In this document: positions 26,036 through 38,363 of the stretch, in pieces
Numbering within the stretch: the first letter of the stretch is position 1
How the letters are laid out: every line of letters begins with the position of its first letter
NCBI GenBank assembly: GCA_003508835.1
Contig: PUFA01000081.1
Coordinates: 5,952,001-6,016,000 of the forward strand
From: Eonycteris spelaea
Taxonomy: Eukaryota > Chordata > Mammalia > Chiroptera > Pteropodidae
Direction of reading: 5' to 3'
DNA: 64,000 nt
Made by a program: the position numbers and the translations under genes
Notes under the pieces: model-generated
Databases searched by the model: none
What the model was told of the DNA's origin: nothing
Seen by the model: only the letters and a program-made list of their open reading frames with translations

Positions 26036-27524
26036 CTATTAGGCCAGGCCAGGCAAATGGGGCAGGTCGAAAGGCAGGCTTCTGCAGTTAACATTTCTAG
26101 GGAAGGCTTCCAAGAACAGGGAGGGCCTTGAATGGATCTTTGAAAGCTAGCCAGGATTTGGAAGGGAGCAAGATAGAGAAGAGAAAGGGAACCAGCATCC
26201 CTTGAGCATTTTGTATATTTTATCTTACCAAACCTTGCCTCTCCCTATGTGCAGAGTCCCTTACTGCCCCATTTTACAGGGGAGCAAACAGAGACTCGTG
26301 AGGAGCCTACACAGGGGTGGCACTCACTCATACCTCACCCTCTGCTTCCATACCCATGGCAGAAATTGCTTATCAGTCAGAGCACTATCTCCCATTGCAC
26401 CTTCATTGGACCTGAGAATCTTTCCAACATAGCTCTTCTCAATGCAAGTAACTGCTATTTATCAGGATTGACATGTAAGAAGAAGTCCATTTACTGTCCT
26501 TGTCTGACAGCTGGAGAAGAATTAGGAAGAACAGAATCAGGATTGGGTCTTCTGATTCCAGAGTCCATATGTGTTTTACTGCCAACCCTGAGAATAGAGC
26601 CCCTTTCCCTTCTACTTTTCTCTCTGCGTTTTTGATTTGTCTCCTAATAAATCCTGATTCTGGAAACCACTTCACCCCCAAGATGTCCCAGACAGACAGC
26701 AGAGCATCAAGTGACTCAGAAAGGTCCTCATGAAAAACATAAAACCTAACTCCATCTCCAACTGGCCTGAGAAGAGGCCTCTTACTAAAGTTTTGGGAAC
26801 ATGACCTTAGTTCCCTGGAGAGATACCTAGGAGACTCTCTTATAGGCTCTGAGTGGCACAGGCAGCTGACTCAGACCCAACCCTCTCTCTCTAGCATCCC
26901 ATTTCCAAGTCTATTACATTAATAGTGATTTCCTGAAAAGCTTTGTTGAAGTAGATTCTGAGACCCTTGTCAGGATTGATTAGTAACGTCTGCCATGGGT
27001 GAGTCACTAGGAAGCATAGACAGGGTCTTAGGCCAGCCAGGCAAGGCCAGCCATCAAAAAACGTATATCAAGAGGCAGCTGTATGCTGTGGCCTTAACAG
27101 TGCAAAGGCAGCTGGGGCTTGGAGCTGCAGTAGGAACACTGGGTCCCTGGGAGGGAAAACTCCCTGTCTCCAGGGCCTCAGCCAGGAACCTGTGAGCTCT
27201 ACGGGGCACAGACGCCCACAGCCAGGACAGAGCCATGAAAGGACCCTGTGAATGCAAAGATCAACAAGAGGCGGGCTGGCGAGGCCACTGCTGCAAGACT
27301 TCTACCACAGAGTTTATTTGTAAAGCTGAGCAGGGAGGGAGGCAGGCCATTGAAGGCCAGAGCACAGACATATCCGGAAACTGGGGGATCCTAGCACCAG
27401 GCAGTACATACCCAGTCCACTCACCCTGATGTGACAACAAAGGGAAACTCCCCCAGCAGTTGGGGGATATTTTTTTCTTTTTGCAAACCATCTGTCTTTT
27501 AGAGAGGCGGAATAGAAGGGGTTG

Positions 27525-27735
27525 AGACCCAAACTGTTGAGTTCAAAGCTATTTTTAGCACATACTAGCTGTGTGTCCTTGGAGAGTTACTTAACCTCTC
27601 TGTTCCCAAGGTGTAATATGAGTACCTTTCTCCTGGGAGTGCTGTGAGAATTAAATGGGTTAACATATGTTATGCACTTAGAAGAATGTCTGGAACATTG
27701 TAAGCACCACGCAAGTGCTAGTTATTCCTATCATT
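27525..27735 (+). repeat. MIR SINE
   Basis: Sense MIR: 'tgtgtgtccttggagagtta' and 'cttaacctctctgttcccaa' are followed by 'gctgtgagaattaaatgggt'. Confidence 0.8.
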
Positions 27736-29838
27736 CCTTAAAACACTCAACCTGCGGGAGTGGGCGACCTTCATTGAAGAGGCTGCTCTCCCATGAGCTG
27801 AATAAGCGGTGAGACTGGGGCTGCTTCAACACATGCTGGCAGAGTGAGCAAAGCTCTCATTTCCTCTTCTCCAAGAAGCAGGGCAGGCCCCAGGCAATAA
27901 ATGAGAAGAGCTGGTATTTGTTCCCCAATGGCTGTTTCCTAACGACCAGGCCCTGGGCTCTGCCCCAGCTGTTGGCTGTTGGCTGCTGTTTCCCTGTCCT
28001 CTGATGGTCACAGCCACTCCCCTGACCCACTGTTCCCAGAGAGGCCCCAACCCTGGGGTGTCCTGCTTCAGATTTACAGGGGAGGACCTAACTTCTAGGC
28101 CCCTCCACACTCCTAAATTAGTCTTTGGGTGGGCCCGGGAAACTTTTCACAGGATCTACAAGAGATTCTTATGCAATGTAAAGTTGGAGCCAGTTTCTCA
28201 CACCTATCTGGCATGGTAATGCTAGAAGCCACTTGCGGTTTTATACTGATCAAGAGTGAAACACAGGTTGCCCTGGTCTTCCCCAGACGGCATCAAGGGT
28301 AAGACTTTCCAGATGTGTAGTCACCTGAGTGGCTTCCTGGGGATTCTTGTTCGTTCAAGTATTGGGTGAAGGAGCTTGGCCTCTTTGGCCATCCAGAATC
28401 CATCACCTCCTTGGCCCCTATCCTAGGCTATAAATTTGGGTTAGTGCTACTGCTCATCTCTCTCTTAGTTGTGATAAGGATCAAATGAGATCCCACAGGC
28501 TTCTCACAATGGTAAAGACCTCAACGATCATGCAGATGAGGAAACTGAGGCCCAGAGGGGCTGGGTACTTTCTCCGTCTTACATAGAAAGCAGCAGCAGG
28601 GTTAGTTCTAGGAACCCAAATTCTCCGATGTCCCAGGACTCTGTCTACCATCGAGGCCATCTCCTGTGTCTGAGAAAGCACCTGGAAGAATACTGGGACA
28701 GGGCAGATGCAGGACTAGCAAGGTATGCTGTGAGCCCATAGTGCCAGAAGTCATCTCAGCCAGGTGTTCCAGAAATCTAGGGTAGAGCCTCCAAGGGGAC
28801 ATCCACTTGAGCTACCCCTAAGTGATGAGTTTCACAGGAACTTAGGTCTCTTCCTTTCCTTTTCTAAAAATGCCCTTATTCAGAATTTACTGATGATAAA
28901 ACTCGGCAAATACCAGGCTCTGAACTAATACACCACGCCTCAGGTTCCTCTTCCCTGCTCCCTAAAATCAGGCAAGAACTGGACTACTTATTATGAATTA
29001 CAGAATGACTTTCCAAGTTGTTTAGCACAATTCCAAGATGAGTCCAGCCCCAATGGCACAATATGAGGCAGGCAGTTTCTAAGACGGAAAATTTGGCAGC
29101 AGCCACCTTGGCTGTAGGAATCAGGAAACCTGGTGAGAGTGTCAGGGTCAAGGTCAGGGTCCAACACAGAAATGGAGAACAGTTGTCAAGAATAAATAAT
29201 TGCCTTTCACAGGTTTCATGCTATATGACCTTGACCTTTATTCCCCCCTTTCTCCCCACCCAAGTATAAGCTTTTTGTTCATTTATTTTAAAAAGTCCTA
29301 ATTAGACAGTTATATATGAACATATTAACACCCGGATCATTACCAGTCATGTTGACATGAAAAGTTATTGACTCGAGACCTTGTCAGTTCTAACTATTAG
29401 AAGGTGCCTTTGCATATTTTTCAATTAATAAACCATGAAAAATCTTATGCCCATGATGATTTAATTATACTTGTCTGAGAAAGGTAATTTTAAACTAGAT
29501 TGACTTTTTTTTTCTAATTAGGAGCATTGCCATGAGGTAAGTGAAATAAAAATAATCAAAGTCCTTGTCACGAAGCCAGCAAATCTAAAATGAACATCAC
29601 CTTAAGTTACACCATTTTCAACAAGAACATGATTTGTGACGACAGCTTGAGAGGGAATGAAAGCTTATTTAAGCTTCTTTTGGGTGTTACCAAAATGCAC
29701 AACATCTCTTCCTCGAGAATTCTTGAGTTCTACAAAAACCAAAGAAGCCAGAAATTGTTCACCTTCCAGATTGCACCAATTCTTGGGTCTCTGCCTGGAG
29801 GCTTGAGAATCACAGTTGGTTTCTCTCCTCCTGCCCAG

Positions 29839-30168
29839 GGACTGCAGTACATGGAGCTCATCCCAAAGGAGAAGCAGCCAGTGACAGGCACCGAGGGCGC
29901 CTATTACCGCCGCCGCCAGCTCATGCACCAGCTCCCCATCTATGACCAGGACCCCTCTCGCTGCCGCGGACTTTTGGAGAATGAGCTGAAACTGATGGAA
30001 GAATTTGTCAAGCAATATAAGAGTGAGGCCCTCGGCGTGGGAGAAGTGGCCCTCCCTGGGCAAGGAGGCTTGCCCAAGGAAGAAGGGAAGCAGCAGGAAA
30101 AACCAGAGGGTGCAGAGCCCGCGGCCCCAACTACCAACGGCAGCATTAGCGACCCTGCCAAAGAATAT
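29839..30168 (+). CDS. LMCD1: LMCD1 coding exon 4 (PET domain and linker)
   Basis: The exon lies between the acceptor CTGCCCAG (ending 29838) and a consensus donor GTAAGT at 30169. It encodes 110 residues in phase 0, from [15 protein letters not shown] to SDPAKEY. The first half is the rest of the PET domain, a module shared with prickle and testin, with the [10 protein letters not shown] and [10 protein letters not shown] stretches. The second half is a low-complexity linker rich in Gly, Glu, Pro and Ala ([17 protein letters not shown]) that separates PET from LIM1. The open frame happens to run 83 codons upstream into intron 3, with no supported start. The longer + strand open frame from 29590 to 30267 is therefore intron plus exon. 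Confidence 0.95.
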
Positions 30169-32194
30169 GTAAGTCTCTCCCAGGCCTCCAGGGCTGTTGC
30201 AACCACCCAGGCCAGGGCTGCATGGTCAGGCTTCTTCCCTCATTTGTGCACTCATTCATGCCTCTAGCAGCTATTTGGTGCTCATTACTCTGTGCCAGAC
30301 ACTGTCCCATGGGAAAAAATACAAGGTCACTGACCACAAGGGCTCATCATCAAGTGGAGGCCACAGACAACCAGACATCACAGCTTAGAGAAAGGGCACC
30401 TGAACTTGCTTGGGGTGCAGGTAGGATTGGATTAGTAGCTGAGGCCCAAGTTGGCTTCAGAAGAAGAATTAAGAGTCACTTAGGCCTTCAGGCTTTGAGG
30501 GGAAGACCTATGCTACCCTAAAGAGATGAACATGTGCCAAAAGGCCCTAAGTTCCAGACAGCATGGTGGAATCAGACAATTGGATGAAGTCCCACGTAAC
30601 TGATAGCGGGGTGATCTAGGGGGAGGCAGGACAATGGCTGGCAAGGTCATCAGGGGCATGCTTCCTGAAAAGTCAGGCCATCCACCCATTCATTGCTCAA
30701 ATATCAATCAGCCTGTACTGTCTGCCAAGCCCAGGAAGTCAAACAAGCAGAGGATACTATCCCCACATTAGAGACTGCCATGGACTTAGGGCTTTACTCT
30801 GAGGGCCATTTGAGCTGTGGTAGGCTTTCCGTTGGAAGGATCACAGGATCTAAGCTGTGCTTCTAAAAGTTTACTCTAGAATGAGTGTGAATGATATGCT
30901 GTGACAGATGAGCCTCTGACTGAGAAAACACAAAGGAGGGACATAGTCTGAGCGCTGTAAGCTTCAGGGATGAGTTTATCTTATTCTGTTCCCCAAGAGG
31001 TGAAAGTACTAGCTTGAGATTGGTGCCACGTAGGACTGATGTTTCCTAAGTTTCGCGACCCCTGGCCCCTACCTTTTGCTGTCCCCCACCCACGCCCCAC
31101 CACCTTCCCATTGGCCAAGTGGCCTCATGCTTCTATTTGACATTTAGAGATAAAGGCTCGAATACATAAAGCCTTCAAGCAAATTACCTGCCTAACTGGG
31201 AATGGGCTACCCAGACATCCCAAGGGAATGCCAGCCCAAACAATGCTGTCATTACATCCAGAGAGGACTGGCCTCTTTTTTTCCTGCAGTGACTCAAACA
31301 TGTCCTCCCAAACTCTTGTCCTGCATCTCCAACCCCCATCTCGCTGGCATATTCACTTGGGATTACCGTCCAATGAACTATGACCTCATACTCTTTATCT
31401 GAGAACTCCAAGACAAAAATACAAAACTTATTTTCTCTACCACAAATTTGGCAATGATGTTGAAAAGACCCATTTCTCAGGAAGAATACATGTTCCAGGA
31501 ACTTTAAAACTTAAATGTAGTGACCATGTTTTATGAACTAGTCTCCTCCCCAACTCTGCCCTCTATCTACCCTCAAATAGCTGTCTGTCCTTAAAGCATA
31601 AATATTGTGTAATTCCAAGTTGGAAAGCGACTTCTTTAAGTCATTGTGACATTTTCCAGTTGCCATTCCCAAGAGAGAGATGCCGATCTGAGAATGTTAT
31701 TTTATTCTTGACTCAGTCCCACATTTTGTTCAGTGAGGAAATGGGACAAAGGTGGCCTGAGATTCCACATCCCTGTCTATAGTCAACTTTAGGAAATAGT
31801 GCTGACACTTAAGAAGCATTTAAACAAAATTAGACAGTAAATGGCAAAGACAGAGTCAGAAAATAAAGTAGAAACTCCAAAGGAAGCCAGTATTGATTGG
31901 CCTGGGCTGGCTGGGGAAGACACCTTTCTCCTTCCTTACCCTAACCCCAATCTAAATTCAATAACTAATTATGTGATTAGTGGCTTCCTGTCCATCACCC
32001 CCTCTAGAAGCTGAGGACTTGTCTTATTCATCTCTGTATCTGCAGCAGATGCCTTTGATATAGTAGGTGCTCAATAAATATGTGATCCATGAGTGAATGA
32101 ACAAATAAATGAATAAATGAATGTTCAAATAAATTGAGCCCAGAAAGATGGGTACAATTTAGATGGCCCCTTTGCCTAGGAGGATGATGATGAG

Positions 32195-32395
32195 ATCTCA
32201 ATTTCTCATTTATTAAGCACCTACCCCTGTGCCTAATAATATGCTCACCCTTTCAGGGTCTTTAAGTCTCACAGTTGCCTGGTGGAGTGCATTTTACCAA
32301 CCCCATTTTACAGGTGCAGTATCAAGAGATTAAGAGACAATAGTTAACTTTTCTGAGGTCCCATAGTTTCTAAGCAGAAGAACACGGATCCAATA
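32195..32395 (-). repeat. MIR SINE fragment
   Basis: 'cccattttacaggtgcagta' is preceded by a diverged 'tttattaagcacctacccct' and followed by 'tttctgaggtcccatag'. Confidence 0.65.
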
Positions 32396-33275
32396 AGCTT
32401 TCTAAAGTTATAAAATCCTGATTATTACCTGTTCCAGGAAGAAAGGAGGCTGAGTACTTTTATTTAATCCCTTTTTATCTCCTTGAAGCCAGGGGGAAAA
32501 AACCTATAAAGGTAGCAGGGTAGCCTGCCAGGCCATAGACCATGTGTCTCCAGCATCACCACTTTTAGAAGCAGGCTACACTCCCTGAACTATTCTGCCT
32601 TACCCCAGAGAGTGGCCTCATTAAGTGGGCGTGGGTGCCAGTCATCCTGGATCCTGTGTTCCTTCATTTCTCATAAAAGGGCAGTATAGGACAGTTACCA
32701 GGGCCAAGAATCGGGCGCAAATTCTGATTTTTGCTCCCCCAATGAGGACAATGAACTTGGCTAGAAATAGGGAATTCAACTTGAGGGCCTGGGTGTGGGG
32801 AGGAAATTGTAGGACTGCACTCAATACCCCAAATCCAAACAGAGATTTATGAAAAAAAAAAAAAAAAAACCAAATGGAGGCAAAATTGGGACATGTGAAA
32901 CTATTATACAGGAACTATACTTGCTAACATATTTCTGTTTATCACCCTAAACTAATAGCGATTGCTATCACTATTGTTAGCAGCTACAATTTTGTGGGTG
33001 TTGCCGTGGGCCAAGGTCAATGCTAAGCACTGCGGTATCTGATTTAAAGTTCCCAACCACCCAGAGACATGAAAAGAGGCTTTGGGTTTCTAACCAACCT
33101 CTGTGAGACCCCAAGTCCATTTATTCTCTTTCCCAAAGCTTATTCCTCAGAAGGCAAATGTATATTATGGCATAAGAGGGTTGTGTGGACATGTAAGTTT
33201 GGAAGACGTTAGAGTGAATAAAACTAAATGAGTTTCTTTACAGCAGGACTTCTCAGAGCCTTTAGTGGGCTAAAG

Positions 33276-33400
33276 CAGTGGTTCTCAAACTATTACTTGG
33301 AAGGCTTGTTCGGATTCGGAGGGCTGGGTCCCACCCCACAGTTCCCTACTTAGTAGGTGCAGATGGGACCTGAGAAGCTGCATTTCTATTTCCATCATGC
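33276..33400 (+). repeat. hAT-Charlie fossil (MER5A-like), left part
   Basis: It begins 'cagtggttctcaaac' and contains 'gggctgggtcccacccca' and 'gaagctgcatttctatt'. The right terminal repeat is missing. Confidence 0.7.
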
Positions 33401-33655
33401 TGCAGCTCAGGTACAATCAGGGGAGGGGCTCAGATGGGGGCAAGCGGGGTCAGGCTGCTGAGCCCTCCCCGACAGCTGCTCACCAAACTGCCCTCAGAGG
33501 AAAGGGTTATCCAGATCAGAGGAACAGTATTGTCCAAAGCCTTTTCCAGCTCACCTGTGTGGAATTCTCACCCACAGGCTGAGTTTTGAGTGAAGTCAGG
33601 CTGTGGGAGGATAGTGTCTTCCGAGCATGACCCATCCTTGTGGCCAGGGCTGTCT

Positions 33656-33724
33656 AGCTTTCAACCCCTAGGCCTTCACACAGGGTGTGGCCAGCTTTCA
33701 ACCCCTAGGCCTTCACACAGGGTG
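33656..33724. repeat. Tandem duplication, two 32-nt identical copies, 37-nt period
   Basis: 33656-33687 and 33693-33724 are identical, joined by TGGCC. The unit begins 'agctttcaacccctaggcc'. No point difference has accumulated. Confidence 0.97.
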
Positions 33725-34010
33725 ACCTAAAATTAGCGGTAGCACATCTGAGAATGAACCCAAGAGCTGTGGCTGCCCGCCCCGACTGCAGAGCAATCCT
33801 CTGAAAGCGTTACTATCACACTGAGGCTAGGAGAGGTGGGACACCATGGGTAATACCTTCAGCATAATCCGTCTTCAGGAGGAAACACCACAGCAGAAAA
33901 ATCCCAGATGCTAACTCACCCTGTGTTCCTCCCAGAGCTTGCTCTCTAAGTCAGTGAGACCAAATAAAACCCTAAAATATTTCATCTCCCTCTCTTGCCC
34001 TCACCTGTCC

Positions 34011-34092
34011 GTGTGTGTGTGTGTGTGTGTGTTGTTGTGTGTGGTGTGTGTGTGTGTGTGTGTGTTGTGTGTGTGTGTGTGTGTGTGTGTGT
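34011..34092 (+). repeat. Interrupted (GT)n microsatellite
   Basis: 82 bases of GT repeats broken by three GTT-type and one GGT interruption. A Cys/Val-rich open frame across it is an artefact of the repeat. Confidence 0.97.
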
Positions 34093-35558
34093 AGGGGAGG
34101 GAACTGTTATTACATAGCAGGCCCATTCATCTCTTTGAATGCCCCTAACAACCAGCAAGAGAGAATGGAGCTATTATACCTATTTTATAGATGTGGAGCT
34201 GAGGCACCAGCAGCTTGCTGATAAGAGGTGGGGTGAGGCTGCAATTCCAACCCAGGTTTTTCTGAGTCACAGTCCTGTGGAGTCTGAGCAGTCCTGGGTG
34301 GGGCCCAGCAGAATGGGTACAACAACATAAGGGGGTATGTATTTAGGTTTGCTGGGGTGAACAGCAGTGTTTAGAGTAACTTGCAGCCCCGCCCAGTGGA
34401 GAACTGGGGGGCTTCTTGTCTGCAAGTGAGAACAACAGAAGGACTACCCCACCCCATCCCACCCGCCGTGGGTCTTGGGGGATTCAAAGGGTTCTGTGGG
34501 CAGCGAGCTGCCAACAAGCTGGACCCTTTTGCACCCGAACAGTGAGGCCCAGATCCACTTACCCAGCCCTGTGCTCCCTCCTCTCTCTCCTGGATGGAAC
34601 CTATGGGCACCTGCACACCCTGCAGGCAATGACCTCAGTGCACTGATGGCTAACATCTCCACCAAACCATTTCCCTGTGTTTGGAGAGCTTACTGAATAG
34701 TCTCTCAGAAATTGAATATACAGATTTCCTGGACATGGTCATTTTGCCCAGGCATTTCCGCCCTTCCCTACACCCCAAACTTGTAACTGAAGCAAGGGGA
34801 AAGAAAGCCAGGATATAACATTTAGCGTAATTTCCACCCTTTAGTATTTGTCATTCCTGATGGGACACCACCCCACCCCCACCCAGCCCTTCCCCACACC
34901 ACCCCCTTTTTCAGGCCAAGCCATGGCACCAGAGAGAGTGACTTGGAGGGAGAGACTAGATTCAGAGAAGTGAAGACATTCCTTCAGGTTGTAAAAATTT
35001 GTTAATTTGCTCTCAAATTACAGTGTGGTCCCCTGCCCCCCGCCCCCCACAAGAATGCACAGAGTAGGGACTGGAGGCCTGGGTCCCCACCCTCCCACTA
35101 AGGTCTGCCTCTCAGATGGAAACTTACAGCAGCTGGCAGCTCAGCATGACTCCAGCCCCAACAAGGGACATATTTGTGGGCAAGGGACTTCCAAATCTTT
35201 GTCAGAACAGATGTTTGGCATGTGGCTCAGCAGGCTGGCTTTCCTGCCAGCCCCTCTCTGGGAATTTGAAACCACTGCCCCACCCCCACACCTTGTACCA
35301 TATGAGCTGGAGGACTGGAGGGTGACAGGCCCAGAGAAACAGCCCCCTAAAATCGCCATAGTAACCAGGCTTCTCAACATCTGCCTCCCTCCTTTACAGT
35401 GGAAATGTTTTAATAATATTAAAAGAGATTTTTTTTCCACAGAAAATTCTCTTTATCCCGCTTTTTATACTATAAATACTTTATGTTGCCACATAGGCCT
35501 CACAAGGCATCTTTTCTTTTTTTCTACAGTGGACTGCATAATATTCTATTGACTAAAA

Positions 35559-35789
35559 CAGGAGTTGGCAAACTTTTTCCGTGAGAGGAAGATAGTGACT
35601 CTTTTAGACTTTGCAGCCATACAATCTCAGCCACAACTACTTGCTTCTGTCCTCGTAGAATGAACACAGCCATAGACTATCTAAACAGATGATGAAACTT
35701 TACATAAAAGTTTTGTGTAAATAAAACTTTTTTTGCAGACATAGGCAGTGGGCTGGATTTAGCCCAAGGATATAGTTTGCTGACCCCAG
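35559..35789 (+). repeat. hAT-type fossil, 'cagatagtaaa' family, copy 3
   Basis: It starts 'caggagttggcaaacttttt', holds 'gtaaataaaactttttttgc' and 'gggctggatttagccc', and ends 'gtttgctgacccca'. The ends are better preserved than the interior. Confidence 0.8.
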
Positions 35790-37134
35790 GACTAGAAGAA
35801 CCATAAAAAATAAGTTTAGCTTTTTATGAATTACTTTGGTGTTATCCAATTTGATTTTGCTGTTGTAGGCTAATGGAAGATGGGCACGATAATAATGATG
35901 ATGATGTCATCTGACCAGCTAGGTTGTGCCAGGCACTAAGCCAGAGGCTTCTCATTGTCATTTATTTAATCCTAAGAGTTATCCTACAAGGTATATTATC
36001 CCCCACCCCCTTTTAAAGACTAGGACATTAAGAGAAGTTCTTAGCAAAGTTAAACAGCATTTCTAGACTTCAGGTCACAACCTCAATGGGCAGTAAATCA
36101 TTTTAGTGAATTACAATGAGATTTTTTTTTTTAATTGGAAAAAAACTACTTCAAGGGTAGGAAATATTGTTCTGGATACCATGTGTCTCAGGGGTGTGTA
36201 GATGTAGATGTTGATATGTAGCATTTATGAAGGCTTCTTGGCTGTGTCTTCCCCCTTCACCAGATAACCAGTGAGAGAGATTCAGTTAGAAATGCCTACG
36301 TTTTTCCTCTTGTGGCACAGAGCCCCATATTTGATAACTTGCCCCAAAGAGAAGCATGAGGCAAAGTGGTTGGCCAGCAACAGTGACCTCCATGTGTAAA
36401 GCGTTTCACAGGAGCCAGCACCTGCTACGTGCTTCACAGAAGGAAACCAAGGGTCAGAGAGGTGGGTGACTTGTCTGATCGGTGATGAAGCATGGTGCAG
36501 ACCTCATTCCAAAGGCTGTGACCCTGACCATTGCACCCTAGACTGCCCATCGTGCACCATGACGAGCTCCAGGAAGATGATAGTGTGGGGAACAGAACGC
36601 AAGAGGCTAAAGATGCCAGAAATGATGCTGGGCCAGAAAAGAAAAAAAAAAAAAACCTCTGGGATACATAAGGCTACAAGGCAAAGATGGTGAATAATCA
36701 CCATAAGAGGAAATGAGGAGATGCTGTTTATAAATAAATTGTTGAGTATTTGTATTGGAAAGAACCCAGTGCCTGAATTCAAGGCCCTTCTGTTAATATT
36801 TACTGTATTGTAATGGTGAGATTTTCACAAGGCACTCTGGGTTTAGACTGGGTAGGCCCTTTGGATAAGAGTCTTCCAAAAGAGACAGCAGGACTGGGAC
36901 AGAACTTCTGGCAACCCTGTCAGGGAGATTATTGCTGGTTTAGAGTGTTCTACGTATCTGTTGATCGCTCTGAAGGCCAACGTGGCTCAGTCCTTAGAGA
37001 CAGCTCTTTGGCTGTGTAACTCTTGGCCACTGTCCTTAATTTGCTGTTGCCTAAAACACTTTGTGTCTTGATTACTTCTAATTCAGACGTCTTAATAGTT
37101 CCATGTACCCACATTTCACATTCTAGTACCCTAA

Positions 37135-37640
37135 TGCTGTCTATCAAACCACCCTAAAACATAGAGGCTTAAAACAATTGCATCGGTTTTGCTCACAAAT
37201 CAGCAGTTTGGGCAGAGCTCAGTGGGGATGTCTTATCTCTGTCCACATGGCATCTTTTGGAGCAGCTTGCAGGCTGGAGGTCGGAATCTTCTGAAGCTCC
37301 TTCACTCACGTCTGGCCTCCATGCTGGGAAGGCACAAGCAGCTGGGGCTGGGCCAGCAGGAGCTTCTGTGTGTTTTCTCCACGTGGTTGCCTTGCCATAG
37401 AGGCCTCAGGACTGCTTTCCTGCCTCCCAGGGCCAGGGTGTGTGTACTGAGAGAGGGGGCCCAGTGGAGGCTGTGTTGCCTTTTCAGGGCCAATTCCTTG
37501 GGGATTGATAGCATCCCTCCCATGCAATGGAAGCAAGGACAGCCCCTGGTTGGAGGAGGGTTCAAGAATTTGCAATATCATTTCCACATATTGAGGGAAC
37601 TCCGGCCCTTCAGGGTCTTAGCGCCTGAGGCCACTCAATC
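37135..37640. repeat. Possible old LTR-type interspersed repeat
   Basis: 'agaggcttaaaacaattgca' and the following 'cacaaatcagcagtttgggc' resemble the start of mammalian LTR/MaLR-type repeats. The 183-codon open frame across it has no recognisable domain and is treated as chance. The element name is not certain. Confidence 0.4.
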
Positions 37641-38187
37641 GAAAACATTCCTCAGCTTTCTCAATGCACGTGTTTTTATAGATTACAAAGGCCTGAAGTA
37701 TAGAAGTGTCAAATTCTTTCATTTAGACCCTTTTCATTGAGAATCTCTCACCATTTGAAGAAAAACAGGGCAAAACTTCAGTGGCACAGGGAGAAACTTT
37801 GCATTTATTCTATCTATGACAGGTTTGTGCCTCACCTCCTCCCCCAGGGGGGCAATAGTTTGTAAACTAAGTTATATGGCAACTGTTGAAAAGTCTCATG
37901 AGCAAGTTCTGAGTTTAGATAGTTGTGAGTATAAATAAGAACCAACTGATAAGCTAATGATAAATGTCCTCTGTGCCCTTCAACATGGCCCCAAAGGTCT
38001 TCTACTTGACCACACTATCTTCTTCGTAGGTGAAGTAGCCTAAGAATGACCACACTGGGCTTTCTTCTAAATAGTCTAAAATTTAAGCATCCCAGGCATT
38101 TAAATTGGCTTTTACTGTAACCAAATCAAATTAGTGATATCATTTTTGCTGAGCTCACATATATGGTTATTTTTAAACACTTTATGA

Positions 38188-38363
38188 CTGTGGTTCTCAA
38201 TGAGTGGTCTCTCCTGACCACACCAGCATCCCTTGGGAACTTACAAATTCCTCTGCCCCATCCCAGACCTACTGAATCAGACACTCTGGGGGTGGGGCCC
38301 AGCAATCCGTTTTAACGAGATCTCTAGGGGATACTGGGGTAGACTCGAGTATGAGAATCACTG
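38188..38363 (+). repeat. hAT-Charlie fossil (MER5A-like), full length
   Basis: Both ends are present ('ctgtggttctcaa', 'gagaatcactg'). The interior holds 'ccagacctactgaatcagac' and 'gggggtggggcccagcaatc', one of the least diverged copies here. Confidence 0.85.

Larger units (their letters stand above)
23047..29838 (+). other. LMCD1: LMCD1 intron 3
   Basis: 6792 bases. Minor repeats: MIR-like at about 23200-23310 (+), 25200-25310 (-), 26250-26400 (-), 26440-26560 (-) and 28535-28650 (-), and an L2-like piece (-) near 26080-26165. A 13-base A run lies at about 25168-25180. Stretches 24750-25190, 26650-27520, 27740-28530 and 28660-29838 hold no recognised element. The last 249 bases of the intron are open in the frame of exon 4. 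Confidence 0.85.

Noticed and set aside
34015..34221. Cys/Val-rich open frame
   Set aside because: It is a translation of the GT microsatellite.
35007..35552. 181-codon open frame on the + strand
   Set aside because: The translation shows no known domain, ends in a Phe/Ser low-complexity run, and lies inside LMCD1 intron 4 next to a hAT fossil.
37189..37740. 183-codon open frame on the + strand
   Set aside because: It overlaps an apparent old LTR-type repeat and has no recognisable domain.
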